From an uncultured Peptococcaceae bacterium (GTDB lineage: Bacteria > Bacillota > Peptococcia > Peptococcales > Peptococcaceae), in assembly GCA_900552455.1 (NCBI GenBank), contig URZX01000007.1, forward strand, positions 1 to 64,000: a stretch of 64,000 bases of DNA, given 5' to 3'. Below are positions 52,607 through 62,892 of this stretch, one piece after another. How positions within the stretch are numbered: position 1 is the stretch's first letter; the number at the start of each line of letters is the position of its first letter. The translations under genes were made by a program, and so were the position numbers. The notes under the pieces are model-generated. The model ran no database searches. It was not told the origin of the DNA and saw only the letters and a list, made by a program, of their open reading frames with translations.

Positions 52607-55008
52607 GCTTCTCCTTCATTCTCATTAAAATACGCTTCACATTCATCAAGGCTGATGTTGATCTTGCGCGCCTTGCTGCCTTCGTACGGACCGACGAAGC
52701 CCAGTTCCTCGAGCTCGTCGATGATACGCGCCGCTCGTGTGTAACCGATGCGGAAATGGCGCTGCAGCATGGAAATGCTAGCGTTGCCGTTCTCGATAAA
52801 GAAGCGGCAGGCGTCGCCGAGGAGCTTATCGTGCTCCGGCCGTTCGCCGTCAAAATCCGCCAGACCTTCGCCTGTCATCAGCGCATCGACGCTTTCGTTC
52901 ATGGCTTCGTCGTAAACCGGCGCAGCCTGGCGCTTGACGTAGGAGATCACTGCTTCGATCTCGTCATCGGTCACATAGACGCCCTGGATGCGCACCGGCT
53001 TCGCATAGCCGCGTGGGAAATAGAGCATGTCGCCATTGCCCAGCAGCTTTTCCGCGCCGCCCATATCGAGGATGGTGCGGGAATCGATCTGCGACGACAC
53101 CGCGAAAGCAATGCGCGACGGAATGTTGGCCTTGATCAAACCGGTGATGATGTCCACCGACGGACGCTGCGTCGCGATCACGAGATGGATGCCGGCAGCG
53201 CGCGCCAGCTGGGCCAAACGGCAGATAGAATCCTCGACGTCAGCTGGCGCGACCATCATGAGGTCGGCCAGCTCGTCGATGATGACGACGATCTGCGGCA
53301 GAAATTCGTACGGATGATCCGGCTCGCTCATGGCTTCCGCCTTGATGAAACGCTGGTTGTAAGTGACGAGGTCGCGGGAACCGGTCTCGGCGAAGACGTC
53401 GTAGCGGCGCTCCATTTCCTTGACCACCCATTTCAGCGTGGCCGCCGCCTTCTTGACATCGGTGACGACCGGCGCCAACAGATGCGGGATGTTCGCGTAA
53501 TTGGAAAGCTCCACCTTCTTCGGATCGACGAGGATGAACTTCACCTCGTTCGGCTTCGCCTTGAAGAGGATGCTCGTGATCAACGCGTTCAGGCAAACGC
53601 TCTTGCCTGCGCCTGTCGCGCCGGCGATCAGCAGATGTGGCATTTTCGCGAGATCGGCGACCATGGCGTGGCCGCTGATGTCCTTCCCGAGGGCGAAGCT
53701 GAGCTTCGATTCAGCGCGCGCAAAGGCGTCGCTGCCGATGACCTCGCGGAATTTCACAGTGCGGCGGTGTTCGTTCGGCACCTCGATGCCGACGGCGCTC
53801 TTGTTCGGGATTGGCGCCTCGATGCGGATATCGCTGGCTGCCAGAGAGAGCGCCAGATCGTCGGCGAGGTTGACGATCTTCGTCACGCGCACGCCAGGCG
53901 CTGGCTTGAACTCGTACTGGGTGATCGTCGGGCCGACGTTGACGTTGTTGATCTCGCCCTTGACGCCGAAATCGCCGAGGGTTTCCTTGAGCAGGCGGGC
54001 GTTTTCTTCGATCTCCTGCTTGTTGGCGTGGATCTTCTTTTCAGCCGGCTCGAGAAGCTCCTCTGTCGGCAGCACATATTCGTGGCCCTTGAGGGCGATG
54101 CTCTTATCGGAGCGATCCTGCTCGCCGGAGGTGATGTACTGTTCCACCTTGTTGATCTGGTCGTTCTTGACGATCGAGGTGTTCATCTGCTCCAGACTTT
54201 CGATGAAATTCTCATCCTCTTCTGCGGTGATCGCAGGAGCAGCTTCTTCGTCGTTGACGTGGAGCGCGAGGGTGTCCTTCTTCTTCCTGCGTTTGTCCGC
54301 CAGCTTCGCGGCTTCCTTCAGAGCAGGCTTGCTCTCCTTCTCCTTTGCTCTGACCTTGATGCTGGTGCTGTCGTCGTCTTCCTTCTGGGATTTCGTGAAA
54401 AATTCCTTCGTCCCGCTGCCAAGCTTGCTGAAAGCGGGATTGAGACGCTGCAGGCCGCTCACGATCCAGCGGCCGAGTGCGCCGCCGGAGCAGATATAAA
54501 GCGCGACGATGATGATCGCCGTAAGCGCGATCACTGCGCCAACCTTTGAAAGCGCGCTCACCAGGAGCATCGCGACTGCTGCACCGATGACGCCGCCGCC
54601 AATGCCCTCCATGCCTTTTTCGATGGCGAGCGACGGCTCAAAACTGAGATGACGAAACGCCAGCAAGCATACGACGATGACGACGCTGGTAACGATGATG
54701 CGGTTGTTGATGGCGAGCTTCGGCGCACAAAAACGCAGGCCGACGATCGCCAGGAGCAGCGGCACAAAATATTCACACTGGCCGACGAGCGTGCGGATGC
54801 CCTTGTACAGGATCGCGCCGACAAACCCCATTTCGCTGGAAATCTGCGACGTATGGATGGCCGCGCCCTTGTGGATGATGATGACAAAATAGAGTGCGAA
54901 CGCGATCAGCGCAACGCCGATGATAAGCTGTACATACGGGCTCATCATCAATGACGAACGTGCACGGCTGCTGCGTTTGGCAGGTTTTTTCCGCTGTTTT
55001 GACGCCAT
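52603..55008 (-). CDS. ftsK: DNA translocase FtsK/SpoIIIE
   Basis: 801 residues. Four membrane spans within about 22-180, an acidic/basic linker (about 200-330), the RecA-like motor with Walker A GATGAGKSVCLNAL and Walker B VVIIDELADLMM, and a gamma winged-helix domain at the C-terminus (about 730-795, LQRHFRIGYTRAARIIDELE) that reads polar KOPS/SRS sites. It moves chromosome ends through the septum and may activate the Xer recombinase encoded at 12.4 kb. ATG 55008 follows AGGAGG. Confidence 0.96.
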   Translation of the reverse strand: MASKQRKKPAKRSSRARSSLMMSPYVQLIIGVALIAFALYFVIIIHKGAAIHTSQISSEMGFVGAILYKGIRTLVGQCEYFVPLLLAIVGLRFCAPKLAINNRIIVTSVVIVVCLLAFRHLSFEPSLAIEKGMEGIGGGVIGAAVAMLLVSALSKVGAVIALTAIIIVALYICSGGALGRWIVSGLQRLNPAFSKLGSGTKEFFTKSQKEDDDSTSIKVRAKEKESKPALKEAAKLADKRRKKKDTLALHVNDEEAAPAITAEEDENFIESLEQMNTSIVKNDQINKVEQYITSGEQDRSDKSIALKGHEYVLPTEELLEPAEKKIHANKQEIEENARLLKETLGDFGVKGEINNVNVGPTITQYEFKPAPGVRVTKIVNLADDLALSLAASDIRIEAPIPNKSAVGIEVPNEHRRTVKFREVIGSDAFARAESKLSFALGKDISGHAMVADLAKMPHLLIAGATGAGKSVCLNALITSILFKAKPNEVKFILVDPKKVELSNYANIPHLLAPVVTDVKKAAATLKWVVKEMERRYDVFAETGSRDLVTYNQRFIKAEAMSEPDHPYEFLPQIVVIIDELADLMMVAPADVEDSICRLAQLARAAGIHLVIATQRPSVDIITGLIKANIPSRIAFAVSSQIDSRTILDMGGAEKLLGNGDMLYFPRGYAKPVRIQGVYVTDDEIEAVISYVKRQAAPVYDEAMNESVDALMTGEGLADFDGERPEHDKLLGDACRFFIENGNASISMLQRHFRIGYTRAARIIDELEELGFVGPYEGSKARKINISLDECEAYFNENEGEA

Positions 55009-55025
55009 ATCCTCACTCCTCCTTT

Positions 55026-55979
55026 TTATGAATGATCGATGGTTGCTGTAATGATTGCTTTGGTTTGTTCAAGCAGCGCTGCCTCGTCCATGCTGTCGAC
55101 GGCGAACCAGTGAATGTTCGGATCCCGACGAAACCACGTGAGCTGCCGCTTGGCGAAATGGCGCGTGTTTTTCTTCAGAAGCGTCACCGCTTCCTCCATG
55201 CTCATCTCGCCCTCAAGCGCGGCGATGATCTCCTTGTAGCCGATGGCTTTGAGCGCTTGCATCTCTCTATTATACCCCTTGTCAAGCAGCTTCTCAACCT
55301 CTTCCACGAGGCCATTTTCCAGCATCAGATCCACGCGCAGATTGATGCGCTCGTAAAGCCGCTGGCGGTCCATCGTCAGGCCGATGAGACAGAGCGCATA
55401 CGGCGACTGGTAGTTCTGCGGCATATCAAAATTCTTGATCGCAGCCTTTCCTTCCGTGCGGATGATCTCCAGCGCACGCGAGATGCGGAAATGGTCGCCG
55501 GGAAAGATCACGCCGCGCAGATCTGGCCGTTCTGCCAGAAGGGCGTCGTAATACGCTGCTGCCTTCTCTGGATCGGCGACCATCTCGTCGAAAATGCGCG
55601 CTCGGTAGCCGTCGTCGCGCTCACCCTGAAAGCGGTAATCGTAGATCAGTCCGTTGACATAGAGCCCGGTACCACCGACAACCATCGGCAGATGGCCGCG
55701 CGAAAGAATGTCATCGATCGTTTGCTGCGCGCGCTCCTTGAACGTCAGCGCATTGAACGGCTCGTCAGGATCGAGGATGTCGAGCATGTGATGTGGCACG
55801 CCCTGCATCTCCTCCGGCGTGATCTTGGCGGTGCCGATGTCCATACCACGGTAGACCTGCATGGAATCGCCGGAAATGATCTCTGCGTCGAAGGCTTTCG
55901 CGAGAGCGATGGAGAGCGCCGTCTTGCCGACAGCCGTCGGCCCAACAATGACAACGAGTGGCTTTTTTTCAGTGCTCAT
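55026..55979 (-). CDS. miaA: tRNA dimethylallyltransferase
   Basis: 317 residues. P-loop GPTAVGKT, ISGDSMQVYRGMDIGTAKIT, and FAKRQLTWFRRDPNIHWF are diagnostic. It prenylates A37 of tRNAs reading UNN codons. Start overlaps the mutL stop (ATGA), so it belongs to the mutS-mutL-miaA block; hfq, often next, is absent. Confidence 0.96.
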   Translation of the reverse strand: MSTEKKPLVVIVGPTAVGKTALSIALAKAFDAEIISGDSMQVYRGMDIGTAKITPEEMQGVPHHMLDILDPDEPFNALTFKERAQQTIDDILSRGHLPMVVGGTGLYVNGLIYDYRFQGERDDGYRARIFDEMVADPEKAAAYYDALLAERPDLRGVIFPGDHFRISRALEIIRTEGKAAIKNFDMPQNYQSPYALCLIGLTMDRQRLYERINLRVDLMLENGLVEEVEKLLDKGYNREMQALKAIGYKEIIAALEGEMSMEEAVTLLKKNTRHFAKRQLTWFRRDPNIHWFAVDSMDEAALLEQTKAIITATIDHS

Positions 55980-57892
55980 GCAAACGATCCTCTCTTAAAA
56001 AACAGATAGAGCTCATTCATCGAAATATTCATGATGATCGGCCGGCCGTGCGGACAGGTGTGGGGATTGTCGAGCTTGGCCAGTTCGCCGAGGAGATAGC
56101 GCACCTCCGGCTCGCCGAGCTTGTAGTGCGCCTTCACCGCGCCCTTGCAGGCTGCCATGATGATGTGCTCCTCGTCGATCTCCGCCAGCCCACGATGGGT
56201 TTTCGTATTTTGGAGATCGTCGAGCATGTCGCAGAATAAGAGCGCCAGATCACTCTCCTGACTGAGCAGCGCCGGCACAGACTTGAGCTCGTAGTAGAGG
56301 GGCCCCTTACTCTCGACGGTGAAACCGAGCGCGTCCAGCGTGAAAATATTTTGCACAAGGGCGGCTTCCTGTAGCGGCGACACCTTCACGCCGACGGGAT
56401 GCAGGAGCGGCTGTCTGGCGACGTCCTTCGCTACCGCGTTTTTCATGAAGCGCTCGTAAAGAATGCGCTCGTGCAGCGTGTGCTGGTCGATGATATAGAG
56501 ATTGTCGCGATCCTGTGCGAGAATAAAGGTCTGGTTCAGCTGACCGATGTATTCCAGCTCAGCAAGCGTCGACTGGGTCAGCGCGCTGTCCTGTGATGTC
56601 GCTTCATTTTCGACGGCGTAAGCGGCCGGCGTTTCTTCTGCGGCGCGCTCCTCGTGCGCAGGGGCTGCGGCTTTCTCGCGCAGCGGCGACGCTTCGTAGA
56701 GCGCTGGCGACTCTGCAACTGCGCTCTCTGGCGCTTCGATGACGCGTGGCGTCTCACGGCGCAAGATCTGCGGCGGCGACTGTGGTTTTTGCGGCGCGGA
56801 GAAATCCAGCGTCTGCGGCTTCACCGGCGCCTCCACCTTCTGCTGCTTCAGCGCAAACGGTTCCTCCGGCGCATTCACCGGAAACGGCACAGACAGCCGC
56901 GAGAGCCAAAGCTCTTCCTTGAGCAGCGTCACGAGCGTGCTGCGCCATTCCTCGAGGTTTTTGAACTTGATCACTTTCTTCGACGGATGGATGTTGACAT
57001 CGACGTTGAACGCCGGCAGCTCAAGCTTGAGCACACAGATCAAAAAGCGCCCCTTCGGCACGAGGGTGTAGACGGCTTCGTCGATGATCTGATCCAGCTC
57101 GCGGCTTTCGATCAAACGCCCGTTGACAAAATAGGTCATGTGGTTGCGATTTTTGCGCGTCACGCTCGGCGGGAAAAACCACGCCTCGACGCGCTGCTTC
57201 TGGTAGAAGCCATCGTCTTTGATATGGATGATCTTGCCGCTTTCGCTCTCGCCGTAGATGTAGTGCAGCAGATCCTCGACGCTGTCGAGCTGATTCGAGG
57301 AGAAGACGACCTCGCCGCCGCTCAGATAGGTGAAATTCACCGCCGGAAATCCCAGCGCAAATTTACAGATGAGGTCGTAGATCAGCGCACTCTCGTGGCT
57401 GTTCGAGCGAACGAATTTTTTTCGTGCCGGCACATTATAGTAGAGATCCCGCACCTCAATGCAGGTGCCTTTGCGTGGCGCTGCCACAGAAAGGGCGGTG
57501 TTGCCGTCGGCGTCAGAGGTGAACACGTGCGCCGGTTCTGTTTCAGACTGACCGCTGGTGATACGCAAACGGCTGATCACTGCAATCGACGCCAGCGCCT
57601 CGCCGCGAAAGCCGAAGGTGTTCAGGCGATAGACGTCGTTGAAATCGCTGATCTTGCTCGTGGCGTGACGCTCTATGGCCAACGGCAGGTCGTCCTTGTA
57701 AAATCCGTCGCCGTCATCGGTCACCTTGATCAGATCTACGCCGCCACCGTCGATCTCAACGGTAATGTTCGTGGCGTGCGCATCCAGCGCATTTTCGACC
57801 AGCTCCTTCACCGCCGACAGTGGCCGTTCGATGACCTCGCCGGCAGCGATCTGGTTGGCGACACGCGCATCCAGTATGTGAATGATCCCCAT
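55976..57892 (-). CDS. mutL: DNA mismatch repair protein MutL
   Basis: 638 residues from ATG 57892, set by AGGAGG. GHKL ATPase motifs GEVIERPLSAVKELVENALDA (minus the first residues), DDGDGFYKDDL and FGFRGEALASI, a proline/alanine-rich linker (about 340-440) and a C-terminal dimerisation domain. The acidic metal-binding motif of endonuclease-active MutL (DQHAxxER) reads IDQHTLHERILYER here; Thr replaces Ala, so nuclease activity is likely kept. Confidence 0.96.
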   Translation of the reverse strand: MGIIHILDARVANQIAAGEVIERPLSAVKELVENALDAHATNITVEIDGGGVDLIKVTDDGDGFYKDDLPLAIERHATSKISDFNDVYRLNTFGFRGEALASIAVISRLRITSGQSETEPAHVFTSDADGNTALSVAAPRKGTCIEVRDLYYNVPARKKFVRSNSHESALIYDLICKFALGFPAVNFTYLSGGEVVFSSNQLDSVEDLLHYIYGESESGKIIHIKDDGFYQKQRVEAWFFPPSVTRKNRNHMTYFVNGRLIESRELDQIIDEAVYTLVPKGRFLICVLKLELPAFNVDVNIHPSKKVIKFKNLEEWRSTLVTLLKEELWLSRLSVPFPVNAPEEPFALKQQKVEAPVKPQTLDFSAPQKPQSPPQILRRETPRVIEAPESAVAESPALYEASPLREKAAAPAHEERAAEETPAAYAVENEATSQDSALTQSTLAELEYIGQLNQTFILAQDRDNLYIIDQHTLHERILYERFMKNAVAKDVARQPLLHPVGVKVSPLQEAALVQNIFTLDALGFTVESKGPLYYELKSVPALLSQESDLALLFCDMLDDLQNTKTHRGLAEIDEEHIIMAACKGAVKAHYKLGEPEVRYLLGELAKLDNPHTCPHGRPIIMNISMNELYLFFKRGSFA

Positions 57893-57902
57893 GAATGACC
57901 TC

Positions 57903-60491
57903 CTAACGTTGTTCCTGTTGTGCTTTTTCAACGAAATCCATCAGCGCTCCGGCCATGTCGCGCAGCGTCATATTTTCCACATCCAGCGCTGCAAGCTCTC
58001 CGACCCAATCCGGCAGCGTCGGCTCTACAGCTTCTGTGAAAGCGTAGTCGGCCACCGGCACGCTGCCTGCGTTGCCTTCCTGCGCTTCCAGATCGGCCAG
58101 CACGCGCGTCGCCAGCTCGGTGATCGCCTGTGGGATGCCGGCTTTTTTCGCAACGTGGATGCCGTAGCTCTTGCTCGCTGAGCCAGGCACGATCTTGTGC
58201 AGGAAGATGATCTCCCGCGCGTCCTCGTAAACTGAGACGGTGTAATTGACGATGCCGGTCTCCGATTCCAGCGCTGTCAGCTCGTGATAATGGGTCGCAA
58301 AGAGTGTGCAGGCGCCGATCTTTTCGTTGATGTATCTGGTGATCGCCGTCGCCAGCGCCAGACCATCGTAGGTGCTGGTGCCGCGGCCGACCTCATCGAG
58401 AACGATGAGGCTGTCGCGCGTGGCATTGCCGGTGATCGTCGCGACTTCGTTCATCTCGACCATGAAGGTGCTGCGCCCGCTGGCCAGATGATCGCTGGCG
58501 CCGATGCGCGCGAAAACACGGTCGAACACCTTCATCTCCGCCTGACTCGCCGGTACAAAGCAGCCGATCTGCGCCATGATCGCTGCCAGGGCGATGCTGC
58601 GGCAGTAGGTGCTCTTGCCGCTCATGTTTGGCCCGGTGATGATGATCAGACGCTGCTCCCTTTCGTCGAAGCGCACGTCGTTCGGCGTAAATTCGCCGAG
58701 CTGGTGCTGGCGCTCGATGACCGGATGGCGCAAGCCCTGGATGTCCAACGCGTCCGCAGTGAGCGTCGGCTTGCAGTAATGGTGCTCGACGGCAACGGTG
58801 GCGAAAGAGACGAAAACATCGATCGTCGCCAGGATGCGGCTCGCGTGGAGCAAACGCTCCACCGACTGCTGCAACGTCTCGACGACCTGCTTGAAGAGCT
58901 CCACCTCCAGCGCTTTGGCGCGCTCAGACGCTGTGAGGAGCTTGTTTTCCATATCCTTCAGCTCTTCGGTGATGTAGCGCTCGCTGTTGGCCAGCGTCTG
59001 CTTGCGCTGATAAGTCTCAGGCACGAGGTTCTGGTAGGATTTCGTGACGTCGAGATAATAGCCGAAGACCTTGTTGTAGCCGATCTTGAGATTTTTAATG
59101 CCCGTCGCCTGCTTCTCGGCTTCGAGATAGCGCTCAAGCCAGCCCTTGCCGTTTGTGACGAGCTCAGAAAGCTCGGCGAGATCGGCGTTGTACTCTGGAC
59201 GGATGACGCCGCCGTCGCGCGCCAGATAAGACGGCGCATCGAGGATGCTCTCAGCGATCAGCGCCGTGACGTCTTGAAGATCGTCGAACGCCGCATCAAA
59301 CTGACGGAAGAGCGGATTCGTGCAGCTTCGCAACGCCTGATGGATCTCTGGCAACGACGCCAGGGAATTTTTCAGCGAAACGAGATCGCGCGGCGAAGCA
59401 GAGCCGCAGGAAATGCGCGAAGCAATGCGCTCAATGTCCTGGATCTCGCCCAGGAGGTTGGCAAAGGTCGCGCGCAGCAGATAATTGCTGAAAAGCTCGT
59501 CGGTGGCCTCCTGGCGCAGCGCGATCTCTGCCGGATCGATGAGAGGCTCCTCGATCCAGCGCCGCAATAAACGAGCGCCGGCTGAGGTCGCAGTTTTGTT
59601 GAGGATGTCGAAGAGCGCGGTGCCATGGTGGTCGTTCAGCGAATCGACAAGCTCGAGGTTTTTCTTTGTGAAAAGATCCAGCTGCATGACGCTGTCAATG
59701 CGATAACGCGTCAGCTGCAACATGTGCTTCGGCTCGATGCGCAGCATTTCCTGGATGTAGCCGAGAAGCACCGCCGCCGCTGTGATCGCCGGACCTTCCC
59801 GCCCAGGGGCGTTGAAGCCCAAAACAGCGAGGTCGTTGATATGAAAATGCTCCAGCAGCCGCTCGCTGGCGTTTTTCTCCTTAAACAGATACGAATTGTA
59901 CGGCGACAGGCTCATGCCGCGAAACTCGTCATCATGCTCGGTGAAAAGCTGATAGAGCGCTGTGTCCTCGTCAGAAAACACACATTCCGAGGGATGAAAC
60001 TTGCAGATCTCCCGCAACAGCGCTTCGCTGTCCTCAACCTGGGTGACGAGAAATTCCCCGGTGGAAACATCGGCAATGGCGAGGCCGTACTGTTTTTTGC
60101 CGACGACGGCGATGATGTAGTTCGACGACTGCTCGAGGATGTTGTCCTCGAGGATCATCCCCGGCGTGACGATGCGGATGACCTCGCGGCGCACGAGTCC
60201 CTTGACGGCTTTGGGATCTTCTGTCTGCTCACAGATGGCAACTTTTTCGCCGAGGGCGATCAGCTTTTTGATGTAGACCTCGGCAGAATGAAAAGGCACA
60301 CCACACATCGGCACCTTAATGTCGTTCCCGCCGTCGCGCGCTGTCAGCGTGAGGCCGAGCAGCTCGCTGGCTTTTTTGGCGTCCTCGTCGAACATTTCGT
60401 AGAAATCGCCGAGACGGTAAAAGAGGATCATGTTTTTGTACTGATCCTTGATCTTCTTGTATTGAACAAACATCGGGGTGTTTCCTAGCAT
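57903..60491 (-). CDS. mutS: DNA mismatch repair protein MutS
   Basis: 862 residues. Mismatch-reading Phe/Glu in FYRLGDFYEMF, connector, core, clamp, and ATPase with GPNMSGKSTY and ILDEVGRGTSTYDG-type Walker B (read as VLDEVGRGTST). Start ATG 60491 with GAAAGGA; MLGNTPMFVQYKKIK aligns with the usual N-terminus. Ten bases before mutL. Confidence 0.97.
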   Translation of the reverse strand: MLGNTPMFVQYKKIKDQYKNMILFYRLGDFYEMFDEDAKKASELLGLTLTARDGGNDIKVPMCGVPFHSAEVYIKKLIALGEKVAICEQTEDPKAVKGLVRREVIRIVTPGMILEDNILEQSSNYIIAVVGKKQYGLAIADVSTGEFLVTQVEDSEALLREICKFHPSECVFSDEDTALYQLFTEHDDEFRGMSLSPYNSYLFKEKNASERLLEHFHINDLAVLGFNAPGREGPAITAAAVLLGYIQEMLRIEPKHMLQLTRYRIDSVMQLDLFTKKNLELVDSLNDHHGTALFDILNKTATSAGARLLRRWIEEPLIDPAEIALRQEATDELFSNYLLRATFANLLGEIQDIERIASRISCGSASPRDLVSLKNSLASLPEIHQALRSCTNPLFRQFDAAFDDLQDVTALIAESILDAPSYLARDGGVIRPEYNADLAELSELVTNGKGWLERYLEAEKQATGIKNLKIGYNKVFGYYLDVTKSYQNLVPETYQRKQTLANSERYITEELKDMENKLLTASERAKALEVELFKQVVETLQQSVERLLHASRILATIDVFVSFATVAVEHHYCKPTLTADALDIQGLRHPVIERQHQLGEFTPNDVRFDEREQRLIIITGPNMSGKSTYCRSIALAAIMAQIGCFVPASQAEMKVFDRVFARIGASDHLASGRSTFMVEMNEVATITGNATRDSLIVLDEVGRGTSTYDGLALATAITRYINEKIGACTLFATHYHELTALESETGIVNYTVSVYEDAREIIFLHKIVPGSASKSYGIHVAKKAGIPQAITELATRVLADLEAQEGNAGSVPVADYAFTEAVEPTLPDWVGELAALDVENMTLRDMAGALMDFVEKAQQEQR

Positions 60492-60515
60492 GGTGTGTCC
60501 TTTCTGTTGCTGCCT

Positions 60516-62891
60516 TTATTTGAGAACGGCGATGGTCGCGCCGTCGCCGCCTTCGTTAGCTGGCGCGTAGTAGAATTGTTTGATGTATTTGCTGGCGGAA
60601 AGCTTTTCCTTGATCGCTTTGCGCAAAGCGCCGGTGCCCTTGCCGTGGATGATGTGCACCTGGCTGAGATTGTTCAGATAGGCGTCATCGATGAAGCGAT
60701 CCACAGCCACCAGCGCTTCGTCGACGGTCATGCCGCGCAGATCGATCTCCGAGCGCACCTGCTTGACCTTCATCGAGCCGCGGCGCGCTGTCACAGGCTT
60801 GGCCTGGCGCGATTTCGAGGCGCGGCTGACGTCTGTGATTTTGACTGTCGATTTGATGATGCCGGCCTGCACATCCAGCGTTTTTTTTGCAGGATGGACG
60901 GCGAGCACCGTCGCGTTCATGTTGTAATTGTTGAGATAGACCTCGTCGCCTGGTTTGATCTTGCTGATGTTGAGCGGCTCGCTGGCGCTTGCCATCTGCT
61001 TCTTCTTAGGCTTGACGCGGTCGAGGGATTTATCGAGGTTTTTGCGAATGTCAGAAAGGCCGACGGAAGCCTGGAGATGATCCTGCTTGCGCAGCTCTCT
61101 GAGCTCGTCGTTTACTTCCTGCACCTGCTGGCGCGCCTTTTCAAGCAACTGCACCGCTTCGGCGTTAGCCTCCCGCTCCACTTTGACGCGGTAGTCGTCA
61201 AGCTCGGCGAGCTTGGCGCGCAGCGCCTGCTTTTCTTCGTCGATCTGACGACGCTCGTCGGCAAACGCGGCCTCCTGTTCGTTGAGACGGCGCTGCAGCG
61301 ATTCAAGGTTCTTGACCTTGTCGATGAGCTCGTTCTGGTTCGCCTCCTGGATCTCGCGGGCACTCTCGATGATCGCGTTCGGCAGACCGATGCGCTCGGC
61401 GATGGCGAAGGCGTTCGATTCACCGGAGACACCGATCACCAACCGATACGTTGGGCGCAGGGTCTCGACGTCGAAGGCCATGCTCGCATTCTGCACGCCC
61501 TCTGTCTGATAGGCGTAGGTCTTGAGCTCGCTGTAATGGGTCGTCGCCAGCGTTTTACAGCCCACTGCGCGGTTTTTTTCGAGAATGGCTGTAGCCAGCG
61601 CTGCCCCTTCGCCAGGATCAGTGCCGGCGCCGAGCTCGTCATAGAGAACGAGGGACTGGGCGTCGAGATTTTTCATGATCTCGCAGATGTTCACGAGATG
61701 CGAGGAGAACGTACTCAGCGACTGCTCGATGCTCTGCTCGTCGCCAATGTCCACGAACACCTTGTCGAAAATGCCCATCTCTGTCTCCGGATGCACGGGC
61801 ACGTGGAGCCCAGCCTGATGCATCAGCACGAGCAGACCGACGGTTTTCAGCGTCACCGTTTTGCCACCGGTGTTTGGCCCGGTGATGACGATGATGCGCG
61901 TGTCGCTGTCCATGTGCAGGCTGATCGGCACGGCGGTTTCGCGATGCAGCAGCGGATGATAGGCGCGCGCCAGGTGCAGCGTCGTGTCCGCCAGCGTGCG
62001 CGGCGCGATGGCGTCCATCTTGATGGCGAGCTGGGCCTTGCCGACGGTGAAATCGATGATGCCGAGCTGATACATGTTGCTCTTGAGGGTGTGATATTCA
62101 CCGGCACATTCCTCGGAGAGGCTCTTGAGGATCTGGTAGATCTCATGGCGCTCATCCTGCTCAAGCTGGTTCACCTTGTTGTTCATCGGCACGAGCTCGG
62201 CAGGCTCCACATAGATCGTCGAACCGCTGGCGGACTGGTCGTGAATGATACCAGGCACGCGGCTCTTGTGCTCCACCTTGATCGGGATAACGAGGCGGTC
62301 GCCGCGCACGGTGACGATCTGATCCTGCAGAGCGTCGGCGAGGCTGCTGCTCTTCGCGAGCTGATCCATGCGACGGCGGATGGCCTGGGTCATGCTCGCC
62401 AGCTCCTTGCGGATGCGCCCAAGCTCGGCGGAGGCGCTGTCGAGGACGTAGCCGTCCTCGCGAATGGTGCGGTTGATGCGCGTACGCAGATCGTCGTTGA
62501 CGACAAGGGCGTCACCATATTCCGCCATGCGCACGAGGTGGTAGCCGCTTTTCTTGGCGCGGAAAAAGGCGTTGAGATTTTTCGCGGCGTAAAGGGAGCG
62601 CTCGATGTCGAGAAAGTCGCCGGCTTCGAGCACCTGATGGATGCGCAGCTTTTTCAGGATGTCGGTGAGGTCGCGGATGCCGCCGAGGGGAATCTGCTCG
62701 CCGACGGCGATCATCGAAACGATCTCTGCAGTCTCCTCCTGCCAGGCGATGATCTGGTCGCGGTCGTCGCTGGGAAAGCACATGGCTGCGCGGCGCTTGC
62801 CGAGATGCGAGCTGCACTCGGCGGCAAGAAGATCGCGGATCTTGGTAAACTCTAGTTTTTCTAAAACAGGACTGTTTTTATAGTAAGACAA
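60516..62891 (-). CDS. mutS2: Endonuclease MutS2
   Basis: 791 residues from TTG 62891, nine bases after GGAG; the upstream gene stops only two bases earlier. ATPase GPNTGGKTVTLKT and LYDELGAGTDPGEGAAL, a long coiled-coil (about 510-640) and a C-terminal Smr nuclease domain (IDLRGMTVDEALVAV, then VHIIHGKGTGALR). MutS2 limits recombination and helps rescue collided ribosomes; it lacks the mismatch-binding domain of MutS. Confidence 0.95.
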   Translation of the reverse strand: MSYYKNSPVLEKLEFTKIRDLLAAECSSHLGKRRAAMCFPSDDRDQIIAWQEETAEIVSMIAVGEQIPLGGIRDLTDILKKLRIHQVLEAGDFLDIERSLYAAKNLNAFFRAKKSGYHLVRMAEYGDALVVNDDLRTRINRTIREDGYVLDSASAELGRIRKELASMTQAIRRRMDQLAKSSSLADALQDQIVTVRGDRLVIPIKVEHKSRVPGIIHDQSASGSTIYVEPAELVPMNNKVNQLEQDERHEIYQILKSLSEECAGEYHTLKSNMYQLGIIDFTVGKAQLAIKMDAIAPRTLADTTLHLARAYHPLLHRETAVPISLHMDSDTRIIVITGPNTGGKTVTLKTVGLLVLMHQAGLHVPVHPETEMGIFDKVFVDIGDEQSIEQSLSTFSSHLVNICEIMKNLDAQSLVLYDELGAGTDPGEGAALATAILEKNRAVGCKTLATTHYSELKTYAYQTEGVQNASMAFDVETLRPTYRLVIGVSGESNAFAIAERIGLPNAIIESAREIQEANQNELIDKVKNLESLQRRLNEQEAAFADERRQIDEEKQALRAKLAELDDYRVKVEREANAEAVQLLEKARQQVQEVNDELRELRKQDHLQASVGLSDIRKNLDKSLDRVKPKKKQMASASEPLNISKIKPGDEVYLNNYNMNATVLAVHPAKKTLDVQAGIIKSTVKITDVSRASKSRQAKPVTARRGSMKVKQVRSEIDLRGMTVDEALVAVDRFIDDAYLNNLSQVHIIHGKGTGALRKAIKEKLSASKYIKQFYYAPANEGGDGATIAVLK

Positions 62892-62892
62892 C

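Noticed and set aside
60495..62855. 786-codon open frame on the plus strand opposite mutS2
   Set aside because: It mirrors the GC-rich third-position pattern of the real gene, has no family resemblance, and no ribosome site. The same applies to long plus-strand frames opposite pcrA (13235-15448), clpB (7349-9517) and ftsK (52594-54549).
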